Shown here: positions 23,600-32,601 of the stretch, piece by piece
How positions within the stretch are numbered: the first letter of the stretch is position 1
How the letters are laid out: every line of letters begins with the position of its first letter
Origin: Bacillus pseudomycoides DSM 12442
Lineage (GTDB): Bacteria; Bacillota; Bacilli; Bacillales; Bacillaceae_G
Assembly: GCF_000161455.1 (NCBI RefSeq)
Contig: NZ_CM000745.1
Span: forward strand, 1,062,991 to 1,110,707
Length of the DNA stretch: 47,717 nt
Reading direction: 5' to 3'
The notes under the pieces: generated by a model
The model's input: the letters and a program-made list of their open reading frames with translations, nothing else
The model's database searches: none
What the model was told of the DNA's origin: nothing
Translations under genes and position numbers: made by a program

Positions 23600-23998
23600 A
23601 TGAACAAGCAACCGATGACACCATTTGAAGCAATTGGCGGTGAACAAGGCATTGCAGCATTAGTCGATACGTTTTATTCCTATGTCAGTAAACACCCTGA
23701 CTTATCTCCCATCTTCCCAGACGATTTGACAGAAACAGCCAGGAAGCAGAAGCAATTTCTAACGCAGTATTTAGGTGGGCCGAATTTGTATACAGAGGAA
23801 CATGGTCACCCTATGCTAAGAGCACGCCATCTCCCTTTTGAGATTACACCAAAGCGCGCGAAAGCCTGGTTAGCATGTATGGAGCAAGCAATGGAAGATA
23901 CAGGAGTACAAGGGCAGATTCGAGAATTTGTTTTTGAACGTTTAGCATTAACTGCGCAGCATATGGTCAACACTCCAAACGAAACAGGTGAAGCGTAA
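23600..23998 (+). CDS. yjbI: Group II truncated haemoglobin (YjbI)
   Basis: A 132-residue 2-on-2 globin. Likely heme residues: proximal His F8 = H77 (RARHLPF), Tyr B10 = Y26 (DTFYSY), Trp G8 = W90 (KAWLACM), a combination typical of group II. The ATG at 23600 is used because GGAG lies 10 bases before it and the homologous start MNKQPMTPFEAIGG fits; the longer frame from 23534 lacks support. The stop overlaps the ATG of spxH (TAATG). Known partner gene: yjbH in B. subtilis; a role in protecting against reactive nitrogen or oxygen is proposed for the family. Confidence 0.93.
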   Translation: MNKQPMTPFEAIGGEQGIAALVDTFYSYVSKHPDLSPIFPDDLTETARKQKQFLTQYLGGPNLYTEEHGHPMLRARHLPFEITPKRAKAWLACMEQAMEDTGVQGQIREFVFERLALTAQHMVNTPNETGEA

Positions 23999-24891
23999 TG
24001 GATAAACAGGAAGCAAAGCATATGCGCATTCCTTCTCTTTCCAAATGCGAACATAAATCTGTGGAAGCCTATTTGTTTATTGATCCACTTTGCAAAGATT
24101 GCTGGGAAATCGAACCAGTCATCATTAAATTATGGCTCGAATACGGAAAATATTTTTCGATTCGGCACATATTAACCGGCAAAGTGGAAGGGGCAATCGC
24201 CTCCCCACACAAATGGAATAAACCTGCTAATATTCGATTTGTGTGGGAAAAGACAACAAGTTTGCACGGCTTTTCATGCGATGGAAAAGTACATATGCAG
24301 GACGCCTCATCTACACCGTATTTAGTTTCTATGGCAATTAAAGCAGCTGAGTTGCAAGGTCGAAAAGCAGGTTCGAAATTTTTACGGAAACTTCAAGAAT
24401 ACATTTTTCTTGAAAATATATCAAAACCAGATTTGCAATCACTACTTGCATGCGCACAGCAAAGCGGCATTGATGTAGAGGAATTTAAAAAAGATTTGCA
24501 TTCGATTAGTGCAAAAAAAGCATTTCAGTGCGATTTAAAGTTCACAAACGAAATGCACATTACCGAAATCCCTTCTCTCGTATTCTTTCATGCAAATTCA
24601 GATGAAGAGGGCATTAAAATTGCAGGAATTTATTCGTATGATGTGTACGTACAACTCTTAAAAGAAATTGTAAAATGTGACATTGAGCCAGCACCTTTAC
24701 CACCACTGGAATTCTTATTAGAAATGGTCCAATTTATGTCATCAAAAGAAATTGCATTTATTTATAACTGCTCAGAGCAAGAAATAGAACGAGAACTAAA
24801 AAAATTGTCATTGAAAAGAAAAGTACGAATGATTGAAGTGAAATGCGAACGTTATTGGAAATGGATTGCAAAAGAAAAAGACCTGGTGTAA
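23998..24891 (+). CDS. spxH: ClpXP adaptor protein SpxH (YjbH)
   Basis: A DsbA-like thioredoxin-fold adaptor that delivers Spx to ClpXP under non-stress conditions. 297 residues with the CxxC-type site FIDPLCKDCWEIEP (C32, C35) near the N-terminus. The middle has a helical insertion (LRKLQEYIFLENISKP) and the return strand ITEIPSLVFFHANSD with the cis-Pro position. It starts inside the globin stop codon, hence translational coupling. The stop codon sits in the loop of its own terminator. Its target Spx is encoded at 32206-32601. Confidence 0.93.
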   Translation: MDKQEAKHMRIPSLSKCEHKSVEAYLFIDPLCKDCWEIEPVIIKLWLEYGKYFSIRHILTGKVEGAIASPHKWNKPANIRFVWEKTTSLHGFSCDGKVHMQDASSTPYLVSMAIKAAELQGRKAGSKFLRKLQEYIFLENISKPDLQSLLACAQQSGIDVEEFKKDLHSISAKKAFQCDLKFTNEMHITEIPSLVFFHANSDEEGIKIAGIYSYDVYVQLLKEIVKCDIEPAPLPPLEFLLEMVQFMSSKEIAFIYNCSEQEIERELKKLSLKRKVRMIEVKCERYWKWIAKEKDLV

Positions 24892-24910
24892 ACACCAGGT
24901 CTTTTTCTTT
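24871..24910 (+). terminator. Terminator with the spxH stop codon in its loop
   Basis: A perfect 18-base stem, AAAGAAAAAGACCTGGTG (24871-24888) with its complement at 24893-24910, has the 4-base loop TAAA, whose first three bases are the spxH stop codon. The last six codons form the ascending arm. Confidence 0.92.
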
Positions 24911-25120
24911 ACGGCTTATAAAAATATTAAAGGGGATGGGAGAAATTTTCACGTTCAAACAAAGGGGTATATGTTTGTATGTGAATTCGTTCACGCTTAT
25001 TATATTACAAGATTCGACGTCAGATGACAAGCCTTTTTGTCGAATTTCACACTTTTGTCACATTCTAAACGTTTTCATTACTGAATAAGCTATGAAAAGA
25101 AGCTTTTTAGGAGGGATTTC

Positions 25121-25294
25121 ATGAAAAAAACACATATCTTTTTTCTACTATTTGGCATTTGTATTTCTTTTTTTCTGTACATTCTTTCACTATTACAAGC
25201 ATTTCCAAAGATGATTGCTTTGCCACTTTTGTTTGCAGTCATTGTTATTGGCCTCTCTTATTTCAATCATAGAAAGCGGTTCAAAGGTTTTTAA
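25121..25294 (+). CDS. Small two-segment membrane peptide
   Basis: A 57-residue protein starting MKKTHIFFLLFGICISFF after a very good AGGAGGG site (6-base spacing). Two hydrophobic segments (~6-27 and ~32-48) are split by QAFPKM and followed by a basic tail, NHRKRFKGF, predicting a small inner-membrane hairpin with cytosolic ends. It is monocistronic, between spxH and the convergent pepF. Function not recognised. Codon use and ribosome site favour a real gene. Confidence 0.65.
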   Translation: MKKTHIFFLLFGICISFFLYILSLLQAFPKMIALPLLFAVIVIGLSYFNHRKRFKGF

Positions 25295-25297
25295 AAA

Positions 25298-25337
25298 GAA
25301 AGAAGGCGAGAAATTCCACTCTCGCCCTCCTTCTTTC
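25298..25337. terminator. Convergent terminator before pepF end
   Basis: GGCGAG (25305) pairs with CTCGCC (25321), extended by GAAAGAA / TTCTTTC flanks. It serves pepF and probably the small membrane gene. Confidence 0.75.
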
Positions 25338-25341
25338 ACTA

Positions 25342-27168
25342 TTATTTACCTTCAAATAATAGCGCTTCTAATTCATTTAACTTCTCTTCAAATACTTGTA
25401 ATGCCTCTTTAACAGGCTCTGGTGATGCCATATCTACTCCTGCTTTTTTCAATACTTCAATTGGATAGTCGGAGCTTCCAGCTTTTAAGAATTCGTTAGT
25501 ATAACGTTCTACTGCTGGTTGTCCTTCTTCTAAAATTTGCTTTGATAAAGCTGTTGCCGCACTAAATCCTGTTGCATATTGATAAACATAATAGTTGTAA
25601 TAGAAGTGCGGAATACGAGACCACTCTAAGCCAATTTCTTTATCGATGACTAAAGCATCGCCAAAGTATCTTTTATTTAAATCATAGTAAATCTCTGTTA
25701 ACATATCTGGCGTTACTGCATGGCCTTCTTGTACCTTTTTATGAATGATATGTTCAAATTCAGCAAACATCGTTTGACGGAATACAGTTCCGCGGAATCC
25801 TTCTAAATAATGATTTAATAAATATAAACGTTCTTTCTTATCTTCTGTCGTTTTTAATAAGTAATCATTTAAAATTGCTTCGTTACAAGTTGATGCAACT
25901 TCCGCAACGAATATGGAATAGTCACCATATACATGTGGCTGTGTTTTTCTTGTATAGTAGCTATGCACAGAATGACCAAACTCATGTGCAAGTGTAAATA
26001 AATTATTTACATTATCATGCCAGTTCATTAAAATATACGGATTTGTTCCATATGCACCAGATGAATACGCACCGCTTCGTTTTCCTTTGTTTTCATATAC
26101 ATCTACCCAGCGATTTTCATATGCTTCTTTCAAAATCTCAACATACTCATCACCAAGGACGTTTAAAGATTTCAACAGAATCTCTTGTGCCTCTTCATAT
26201 TTCACATTCATTTTCACTTCTGGTACAAGTGGTGTATATAAATCGTACATATGCAGTTCATCAAGACCTAGTGCACGTTTACGAATATCAATATAACGGT
26301 GCAATAAATGTAAGTTATCATTTACTGTCTCGACAAGTTGGTCATATACTGTTTCAGGTATGTTATTATTGCTTAACGCAGCTTGGCGTGCAGAATCGTA
26401 TTTACGAACGCGCGCGTTGAAATTATTACGTTTCACTGCACCACTAAGTGTGCTTGCAAATGTATTTTTATATTTCCCATACGTTTCAAAAACAGCATGG
26501 AATGCATCATGACGAACACGACGATCATCACTTTCTAAAAATTGAATATAACGGCCATGTGTTACTTCTACTTCTTCACCATTTTCATCTTTAATAGATG
26601 GGAATTTTAAGTCCGCATTATTAAGCATACCAAATGTATTACTTGATGCACTCATAACTTCAGATGCTTCTGCTAACAACGCTTCTTCCGCCTCTGACAG
26701 TACATGCGGACGCTGACGTGTAATTTCTTCTAACGCATGTTCATACACACTTAATTCTTTATTTTCTTGTAAGAACGACTGTAATTGTTCTTCTGAAATT
26801 GTTAAAATTTCAGGAACGATATACGCCATGCTGCTGGACGCTTGAGAATATAAGTTTGTTGCTCGATCATTTAGCGCTTGATAAGCAGAATTTGTTGTAT
26901 CTTGATCGTAACGCATATGAGCATATGTATATAATTTTCCTAATCTCATTGAGACTTCATCTTCATATTGTAAAGCCGCTAATAATGAATCCGCAGAATC
27001 ACCAAGTTTCCCCTTAAATTCAGTTAACTTTGGTAGTAATTCTTTTACTGCTTGAAATTCTTTTTCCCATTCTTCATCAGTTTGGAAAACATCTTCCAAA
27101 CGCCATGTGTTCATTTCTTCAATCTCACTGCGGTCTGGCAATGTTTTTGCTGTTTTTTGATTAGACAT
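25342..27168 (-). CDS. pepF: Oligoendopeptidase F (M3 metallopeptidase)
   Basis: A cytosolic zinc peptidase that degrades medium-size peptides. About 608 residues, full length. The zinc site HEFGH is at ~395-399, with a third ligand Glu in EVASTCNEAIL ~25 residues later. The N-terminal M3 helical domain (~1-180) and the C-terminal HFYYNYYVYQYATGFSAA substrate region are present. ATG 27168 is preferred over TTG 27171 since AAGGGGG has 9-base spacing. It follows coiA on the same strand, as in B. subtilis. Confidence 0.96.
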   Translation of the reverse strand: MSNQKTAKTLPDRSEIEEMNTWRLEDVFQTDEEWEKEFQAVKELLPKLTEFKGKLGDSADSLLAALQYEDEVSMRLGKLYTYAHMRYDQDTTNSAYQALNDRATNLYSQASSSMAYIVPEILTISEEQLQSFLQENKELSVYEHALEEITRQRPHVLSEAEEALLAEASEVMSASSNTFGMLNNADLKFPSIKDENGEEVEVTHGRYIQFLESDDRRVRHDAFHAVFETYGKYKNTFASTLSGAVKRNNFNARVRKYDSARQAALSNNNIPETVYDQLVETVNDNLHLLHRYIDIRKRALGLDELHMYDLYTPLVPEVKMNVKYEEAQEILLKSLNVLGDEYVEILKEAYENRWVDVYENKGKRSGAYSSGAYGTNPYILMNWHDNVNNLFTLAHEFGHSVHSYYTRKTQPHVYGDYSIFVAEVASTCNEAILNDYLLKTTEDKKERLYLLNHYLEGFRGTVFRQTMFAEFEHIIHKKVQEGHAVTPDMLTEIYYDLNKRYFGDALVIDKEIGLEWSRIPHFYYNYYVYQYATGFSAATALSKQILEEGQPAVERYTNEFLKAGSSDYPIEVLKKAGVDMASPEPVKEALQVFEEKLNELEALLFEGK

Positions 27169-27214
27169 CAATAAAAACCCCCTTTTAATCTCTACTAGTA
27201 CAATTCGATTCTGC

Positions 27215-28456
27215 TTATGTAATTCCTTCAGGATACTCCTTTATTATATCCGCTTTTCCTTTTCCCATGTTGTACTTTGTTTCGAATAAAGATAGCGCAT
27301 GCGACAAACAAATCGCATCGTATTCTTTGATTTCCCCTTCTGTTTTCGGCATCATAAATCGCCTTATTTTTCGGTACTTATGCACATCCACCTTTTCAAT
27401 CATTCCTACTTTACATAAAAACGTTACATACTCTACGATTGCCAATTGCCATACATGTTGCGAAAAATATGGTAACGTGCGCCTCTGAATACTACGCTTT
27501 TTATTTACATAGTAAAAAACAGCATGTAATGAAAAATATTCTCCAATTTTAAATTTGCCAATAAAGTCTATACAAAGAAGAGCCTGCCATACAAAAGGAT
27601 GTGTTTGAAATGCAAATGCAGATGGAAGAGGAACACCAATTTCAGATGGAAAACAAGAGGGAGAAAGGTGATATTGATATAGAAGATGTAAAAGTAATTT
27701 ATGACTATAATTCCATATTGGAAGGACATTCGTTCGAAAGTAGGTCTTTTTATTCTGCCATTCCCGCTCCAATCGTTCTTTCGTAATTGGTGCTTGGCAA
27801 AAGAGTTTCTCAAAAGTAACGGTACGTACCGGGAAATACATGATCTGTGAAAAATAAACCTTTGCAGAAAACGGGGTAAGAAGTTCGCATTTCAGAAATG
27901 ATTTTTTATTTGGACAAAAAAAGAGAAGTGAAGGCTGAGGATAAGATTGTATGCAGAGAAAATGAAACGAGGATAATGAGATCCAATAAGCAGAGTGCCT
28001 TTTCAGTTGATTTCCACCTAATATCCAAATGATTTGTATCCCTATTTCCCAATAGGAACGCGTTCGTTTTAATAACTGCTCAGTGGATAAAGAGGCGCAT
28101 TGATATTCAATTGCAATCCGTCTTCCTTTCATTTCAATAAACAGATCGGGTCTTTGGCGAATCTCTGGGAGGTAATGTTCGATTTTTACATGAAATCCTT
28201 GCGACTTGAGCCATCTATATAACTGGTCCTTCCCGCGCATATGATAAGCGGATTCAGGCTCAAATGAAACGAGGCACTGATTTAATTTTTTATGAGCAAA
28301 ATGCCATCTCTTTTGCTTCCCTAACTTGAGCTGCACCTCTCGCCTGCAAATCGGGCAAAAAAAGCGTTCCTTCTTTCGCATTGCAAGTAGCTCCTTTTCA
28401 TTGCAGCTTTCAAGAAGGTGAACTTTCCCTCCATTTTCTCTCCTTGCAACAAACAT
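27215..28456 (-). CDS. coiA: Competence protein CoiA-like nuclease-fold protein
   Basis: 413 residues. The N-terminus has a zinc-finger-like segment, FFCPICRREV...RWHFAH (C34, C37, H52, H55). It is followed by a PD-(D/E)xK nuclease core: D104 in QRPDLFIEMKG and E117-x-Q119 in RRIAIEYQC. The C-terminal ~250 residues are poorly conserved and rich in aromatic residues. CoiA in transformable Gram-positives acts on incoming DNA, promoting recombination. It is preceded by AAGGAT and followed 46 bases later by pepF. Confidence 0.88.
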   Translation of the reverse strand: MFVARRENGGKVHLLESCNEKELLAMRKKERFFCPICRREVQLKLGKQKRWHFAHKKLNQCLVSFEPESAYHMRGKDQLYRWLKSQGFHVKIEHYLPEIRQRPDLFIEMKGRRIAIEYQCASLSTEQLLKRTRSYWEIGIQIIWILGGNQLKRHSAYWISLSSFHFLCIQSYPQPSLLFFCPNKKSFLKCELLTPFSAKVYFSQIMYFPVRTVTFEKLFCQAPITKERLEREWQNKKTYFRTNVLPIWNYSHKLLLHLLYQYHLSPSCFPSEIGVPLPSAFAFQTHPFVWQALLCIDFIGKFKIGEYFSLHAVFYYVNKKRSIQRRTLPYFSQHVWQLAIVEYVTFLCKVGMIEKVDVHKYRKIRRFMMPKTEGEIKEYDAICLSHALSLFETKYNMGKGKADIIKEYPEGIT

Positions 28457-28523
28457 AATACCACATCCTTTCTATACCGCTTTGTATTCTACAATTTATT
28501 ACAAATTCCTTTTTAGACAAAAA

Positions 28524-28549
28524 GAGGACGTCCTTGTAAGAACATCCTC
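28524..28549 (-). terminator. Terminator of cls
   Basis: Imperfect hairpin GAGGAcGTcCTT / AAGaACaTCCTC, T-rich on the minus strand, directly behind the cls stop at 28551. Confidence 0.65.
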
Positions 28550-28550
28550 C

Positions 28551-30095
28551 TCATAATAAAGGTGATAATAAACGATATGCCGATTCTACAATTCGCCTAT
28601 GAAGGCGGCGTTTATGAAAATGATCCACATGAATTTCACTGGATTCTTGTAAATCCTCCTCAAAATCCTTAACAAGCTTTCGAATACTATCCGTATCATA
28701 TAAAAAGGCATTCACCTCAAAGTTTAAATGAAAGCTTCTCATATCCATATTCGCTGTCCCAATTGATGCTAAATCAGAATCGACAATGACAATTTTACTG
28801 TGAAGGAAACCTTTTTCATATTCGTATACCTTTACCCCTGCATCTAATAACTCCGGAAAATAAGACCTTGATGCATAAAACACCGTTCGTTTATCCGGTT
28901 TACTCGGCATTAATAAACGGACATCAATGCCCGCAAGAGCTGCTACTTTTAATGCAGATAAAATATCATCATCTGGAATAAAATAAGGTGTAGCAATCCA
29001 TATAGACTTCCTTGCCGAAGCGATCATTGCAAAATAAAGATGCTTAATTGTCTCCCATTTATTATCTGGCCCACCTGCGACAAGTTGGACACCGCCCCAA
29101 TGATCTCCATCCACTGCTTCCGCCTGTAAATATTCAGGTGCTAATACTGCTTCCCCTGTCATATAAAACCAGTCTTGTACGAATATGAGCTGCAGGCTTT
29201 GAACGGCCTCACCTCGTAAATACAAATGCGTATCTCGCCAAAATCCAAAATATTTATTTTTCCCTAAATACTCATCACCAATATTCAGTCCGCCCACAAA
29301 ACCTTCATTTCCATCAATGACAACGATTTTCCGATGATTTCGATAATTAATTTTATCGTTCAAAATCGGAAAACGCACTGGAAAGAAAGGAATCATCTCG
29401 ACACCTGCATCGTTTAATTCATCAATATAAGCATTTGACAGCTTAAAACTTCCAACCGCATCATATAAAAAACGGACGGTAACACCTTCCTGCGCCTTCT
29501 GAATTAAAATGTCTTTAATTTGTGTACCAAGCTTGTCATCACGTACAATATAATATTCCATATGGATATGATGCTTCGCTTTTTGCAATCCTGCTAAAAT
29601 TGCTTGAAACGTTTCATCCCCATTCGTTAACACTTTTGTTTCTGTCTGAAATGAAATATTTAACGCACCAAGCCGATCTGCTAAATGAAATAGCAGTTCT
29701 TGATGTTTATGATTCTGTAAAATGCGTTCTTGATAATCTTCATGTCCTTTGTACTGTAAGAAAGCTTGTTCATCCAAAAGAGCCTTCTTTTGAAACATTC
29801 GTTTTCTGCGGAAGTTTTGTCCAAACAATAAATACGCAAAGAAACCAAATACAGGAAAAATACCGAGTACAATTAACCATGTCAATGTTTTAGATGGATG
29901 CCGATTTTCCAAGAAAATAACACAGCCAATTAAAAATGCAGAAATAGTAAATACAATACTTATAATTCCTAAAAACGAAATATCTTTTATACCTATAACA
30001 TCCGAATAAAATGCTACATCAATAACCATTCGTAACGAAACAAACACTGCGAATAAACCTAGAAAAAAGAAAAGTAACTTTAATGTATTTTTCAT
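28551..30095 (-). CDS. cls: Cardiolipin synthase
   Basis: A phospholipase-D-family membrane enzyme that joins two phosphatidylglycerols. 514 residues. Two or three N-terminal membrane helices (~5-27, 40-62, 70-92) are followed by two HKD motifs: NYRNHRKIVVIDGNEGFVGG (H254, K256, D261) and FLHSKIVIVDSDLASIGTANMD (H432, K434, D439). A strong GGGGGG-type site lies before the ATG. It lies between mecA and coiA, both on the same strand, with terminators on each side. Confidence 0.96.
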   Translation of the reverse strand: MKNTLKLLFFFLGLFAVFVSLRMVIDVAFYSDVIGIKDISFLGIISIVFTISAFLIGCVIFLENRHPSKTLTWLIVLGIFPVFGFFAYLLFGQNFRRKRMFQKKALLDEQAFLQYKGHEDYQERILQNHKHQELLFHLADRLGALNISFQTETKVLTNGDETFQAILAGLQKAKHHIHMEYYIVRDDKLGTQIKDILIQKAQEGVTVRFLYDAVGSFKLSNAYIDELNDAGVEMIPFFPVRFPILNDKINYRNHRKIVVIDGNEGFVGGLNIGDEYLGKNKYFGFWRDTHLYLRGEAVQSLQLIFVQDWFYMTGEAVLAPEYLQAEAVDGDHWGGVQLVAGGPDNKWETIKHLYFAMIASARKSIWIATPYFIPDDDILSALKVAALAGIDVRLLMPSKPDKRTVFYASRSYFPELLDAGVKVYEYEKGFLHSKIVIVDSDLASIGTANMDMRSFHLNFEVNAFLYDTDSIRKLVKDFEEDLQESSEIHVDHFHKRRLHRRIVESAYRLLSPLL

Positions 30096-30152
30096 TCCTA
30101 CCCCCCTTACTTACATAGCTTTTCTACTCTTATCATACCCATCATATAAAAA

Positions 30153-30178
30153 GCCGATTTCATAATATTGAAATCGGC
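30153..30178 (-). terminator. Terminator of mecA
   Basis: Perfect 10-base stem GCCGATTTCA / TGAAATCGGC with a 6-base loop, followed on the minus strand by five T, directly adjoining the mecA stop. Confidence 0.9.
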
Positions 30179-30856
30179 CTACGTTTTAGGAGAAAAATGA
30201 CTGCGAATCGTCTCAAGTGCGCGTTCTTTAACAACCTGTTTACCGTACTCACTTACACGGTGAACCGTTAAAGTAGACTCTTCCCCATATTCTAAAATAA
30301 TACTTAAAATACGGTCAATTTCTTCTTCATCGTGTAGCACTTCATCAAATTCAACATATACATAATAGCGGTCTTCAAACGAATACAATTCATCTTTTAT
30401 ATCTTCAAATATAAGACGATGACTTAACGAAATAACGTCTTCAAAATCATCAAATTTAATTAAAAAACCAAATGTTCCATCTTCGTTAAAGTTTGTTCCC
30501 GCTTCCATCTCTTCCTCTAACTCTTGTTGAAATAGTGATTCAATCCGCTCATCTAGAGGAATATCAATGATTTTATCTAGACCTATTGGTAATTCTAATT
30601 TTTGTCCATCTTTTGAAAGCTGTGCTTTCGTTACAAGTACTTCAATGCCTTTATCCATCGCTTGTACTTGGATCCATAGTGGCCCATCAATAAAGAAATC
30701 ATCATGATCGCGAGCTTCATCCATCATTTCCCAAAACAATTGTTCGCTTCGTTCACGACTGGACCAAATCTCTTCTCGATTAAACCCTCTATCTTCTATA
30801 TCAACGTACGTAATAAAAAACTTCATCGTATGATCGTTAATTCTTTCAATGTCCAA
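30179..30856 (-). CDS. mecA: ClpC adaptor protein MecA
   Basis: Recruits substrates such as ComK and ComS to ClpCP. 225 residues, normal length. The N-terminal substrate-binding part MDIERINDHTMKFFITYVDIEDRGF and IWSSRERSEQLFWEMMDEA are typical. A variable acidic linker sits around residues 85-115, and the C-terminal ClpC-binding domain (LIKFDDFEDVISLSHRL...DRYYVYVEFDE) is complete. GGGAG precedes the ATG. Confidence 0.96.
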   Translation of the reverse strand: MDIERINDHTMKFFITYVDIEDRGFNREEIWSSRERSEQLFWEMMDEARDHDDFFIDGPLWIQVQAMDKGIEVLVTKAQLSKDGQKLELPIGLDKIIDIPLDERIESLFQQELEEEMEAGTNFNEDGTFGFLIKFDDFEDVISLSHRLIFEDIKDELYSFEDRYYVYVEFDEVLHDEEEIDRILSIILEYGEESTLTVHRVSEYGKQVVKERALETIRSHFSPKT

Positions 30857-31219
30857 AATCCAACTCTCCCTTCCTATTCGGAATTGTTATGAAGGGATTC
30901 CCCACTCATATGACAAATCAATAGATTCTTGTACTTTCATTTTATGATAAGATTCTCCAGAATGGAAATAAAATCGTTTCATTTTAGAAAAACAGTCATT
31001 CGCCTAGATTATTCTATGCTAATACATCATACTTCCTTCCTCTTATATATTCCATTATATACACTTGCGATATAAATTCCCTCATTCCTTCTTAATAAAA
31101 AATCGGACATACAATTCCACCTAGCGCCGTACAATTGTAATAGAGCTGGTCAAGCTTTTTCGTTTCATACATACAACTGCACCTATATTACTGATTAAAA
31201 CAGAATAAATGGAGGCAAA
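30857..31219. other. Divergent spacer between mecA and the terC-type gene
   Basis: 363 bases, AT-rich, holding the promoters of both genes. I see no repeat, hairpin of note or conserved riboswitch core. In particular, I could not find the paired-helix elements of the manganese yybP-ykoY motif. Confidence 0.5.
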
Positions 31220-31894
31220 ATGATGGAGTTAGATTTTTTGACATCTATACTAATGATTGTCGGTATCGATGTTGTACTAGGCGGTGATAACGCAATTGTA
31301 ATTGCGCTTGCAAGCCGAAACTTACCTGAATCTAAACGGAATAAAGCTATTTTTATTGGTACGGTCCTAGCAATCGTGCTGCGAATTCTTCTTACAATAC
31401 TTGCTGTATACTTACTCGATATTCCCTTCTTACAACTTATTGGCGGCATCCTACTTACACTGATTGCCGTAAATTTACTAACCGACAATAATAATGATCT
31501 TTCTTCTATACAAGGAAAAACGACATTATTTCAAGCAATCCGTACAATTGTATTTGCCGATCTCGTTATGGGTTTTGATAATGTCCTTGCGATTGCTGGA
31601 GCGGCTCATGGGAATTTTACACTCGTAATTATCGGATTATTAATTTCTATCCCTATTATTATTTGGGGAAGCAAACTCATCTTACTATTTATGGAGCGGT
31701 TTCCTTTTCTCATTTATTGCGGAGGAGCAGTTCTTGCTTACACGGCTGGCAGAATGATCACCCATGAAGCGAGACTTGCGAACTTTTTCCAGCATAACCC
31801 GGCCTTTGCAACAAGTATACCCTTCCTCTTTATTTTCACAGTATTAACAATCGGGTTTATTGTTCAGCATATCAAATTAGGGAATGTAAAGTAA
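31220..31894 (+). CDS. yjbE: TerC-family integral membrane protein (YjbE type)
   Basis: 224 residues with about seven membrane segments. Duplicated acidic motifs DVVLGGDNAIVIALASRN (~residues 13-30) and DLVMGFDNVLAIAGAAHG (~114-131) are the TerC hallmark. TerC proteins of Bacillus have been implicated in manganese export or metalation of exoenzymes; substrate assignment here is inference. GGAGG is close to the ATG at 31220 (4 bases) and better spaced from ATG 31223. Confidence 0.9.
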   Translation: MMELDFLTSILMIVGIDVVLGGDNAIVIALASRNLPESKRNKAIFIGTVLAIVLRILLTILAVYLLDIPFLQLIGGILLTLIAVNLLTDNNNDLSSIQGKTTLFQAIRTIVFADLVMGFDNVLAIAGAAHGNFTLVIIGLLISIPIIIWGSKLILLFMERFPFLIYCGGAVLAYTAGRMITHEARLANFFQHNPAFATSIPFLFIFTVLTIGFIVQHIKLGNVK

Positions 31895-31920
31895 AACTTG
31901 TATTTCTTGATTTGATATAG

Positions 31921-32085
31921 ATTTATATAAATCCAAATTAAAAAACCAAAATTAAACCATTCTTTTTGGGTGGAAGAGAGCATCCGGCCATGCATAGAAG
32001 CGGTCAGTTCCTTTTTTCGCCCCATGCCATGTAAAAAACAAAAAGAGGAAATAAGTGGAGAACTGTTTTTGTTTTCATAGCCGCA
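31921..32085 (-). repeat. Dispersed repeat, family 1, copy D (reversed)
   Basis: Read on the minus strand this copy has the same core as copies A-C: GGCATGGGGCGAAAAAAG, TGACCGCTTCTATGCATGG and a CGGATGCTCTCTTCCA version of the closing block. The core lies at 31971-32030. It sits between the terC-type gene and the spx terminator. Confidence 0.75.
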
Positions 32086-32155
32086 GCTAATATGTCGAAA
32101 AATCAAAATGGAGTTATCTACAAATACTGAGACAAATAATGAATATATGTATGCA

Positions 32156-32185
32156 AAAACCTTCTACTGTAAAGTAGAAGGTTTT
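32156..32185 (-). terminator. Terminator of spx
   Basis: Perfect 13-base stem AAAACCTTCTACT / AGTAGAAGGTTTT with loop GTAA, 20 bases after the spx stop; symmetrical, so it may act in both directions. Confidence 0.9.
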
Positions 32186-32205
32186 CATATACAAAACTTT
32201 TATTG

Positions 32206-32601
32206 TTAATTTACAAGACGCTGTGCCTCACGTAACTGAAATGTTCTTACTGTACGTGGTAAGAAACGACGAATTTCATCTTCGTTATAACCTACTTGAA
32301 GACGTTTTTCGTCAATCATAATAGGACGACGTAAAATGCCTGGGTAGTCACGAATCATCTTATATAAATCTTGAAGTGGTAAAGATTCTAAGTTAACGTT
32401 TAACTCTTGGAAAACTTTCGAACGAGTTGAAATAATCTCATCCGTTCCGCTTTCTGTCATGCGTAAAATTTCTTTAATTTCCTCAATCGTTAATGGATCT
32501 GAGAAAATATTACGTTCTGTATAGGGAATATGATTTTCCTCTAGCCATAATTTCGCCTTTCTACAAGACGTACAACTTGGAGAACTATATAGTGTTACCA
32601 T
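32206..32601 (-). CDS. spx: Redox-responsive transcription regulator Spx
   Basis: An ArsC-like protein that binds the RNA polymerase alpha C-terminal domain and reprograms transcription under disulfide stress. 131 residues, exact family length, when started at ATG 32601 (MVTLYSSPSC), behind AAGGAGAG. The longer frame to 32745 has no support. The redox switch C10-x-x-C13 (SCTSCRKAK) is present, as is the RPI motif (LRRPIMID) with the Arg needed at position ~52. The degradation adaptor SpxH is encoded at 23998-24891. Confidence 0.97.
   Translation of the reverse strand: MVTLYSSPSCTSCRKAKLWLEENHIPYTERNIFSDPLTIEEIKEILRMTESGTDEIISTRSKVFQELNVNLESLPLQDLYKMIRDYPGILRRPIMIDEKRLQVGYNEDEIRRFLPRTVRTFQLREAQRLVN

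Noticed and set aside
26043..26420. 125-codon frame antisense to pepF
   Set aside because: Antisense shadow; His- and Tyr-rich composition arises from the opposite coding strand.
30857..31219. Manganese (yybP-ykoY) riboswitch before the terC-type gene
   Set aside because: Such riboswitches precede some terC genes, but the conserved loop sequences and a leader terminator are not visible here.
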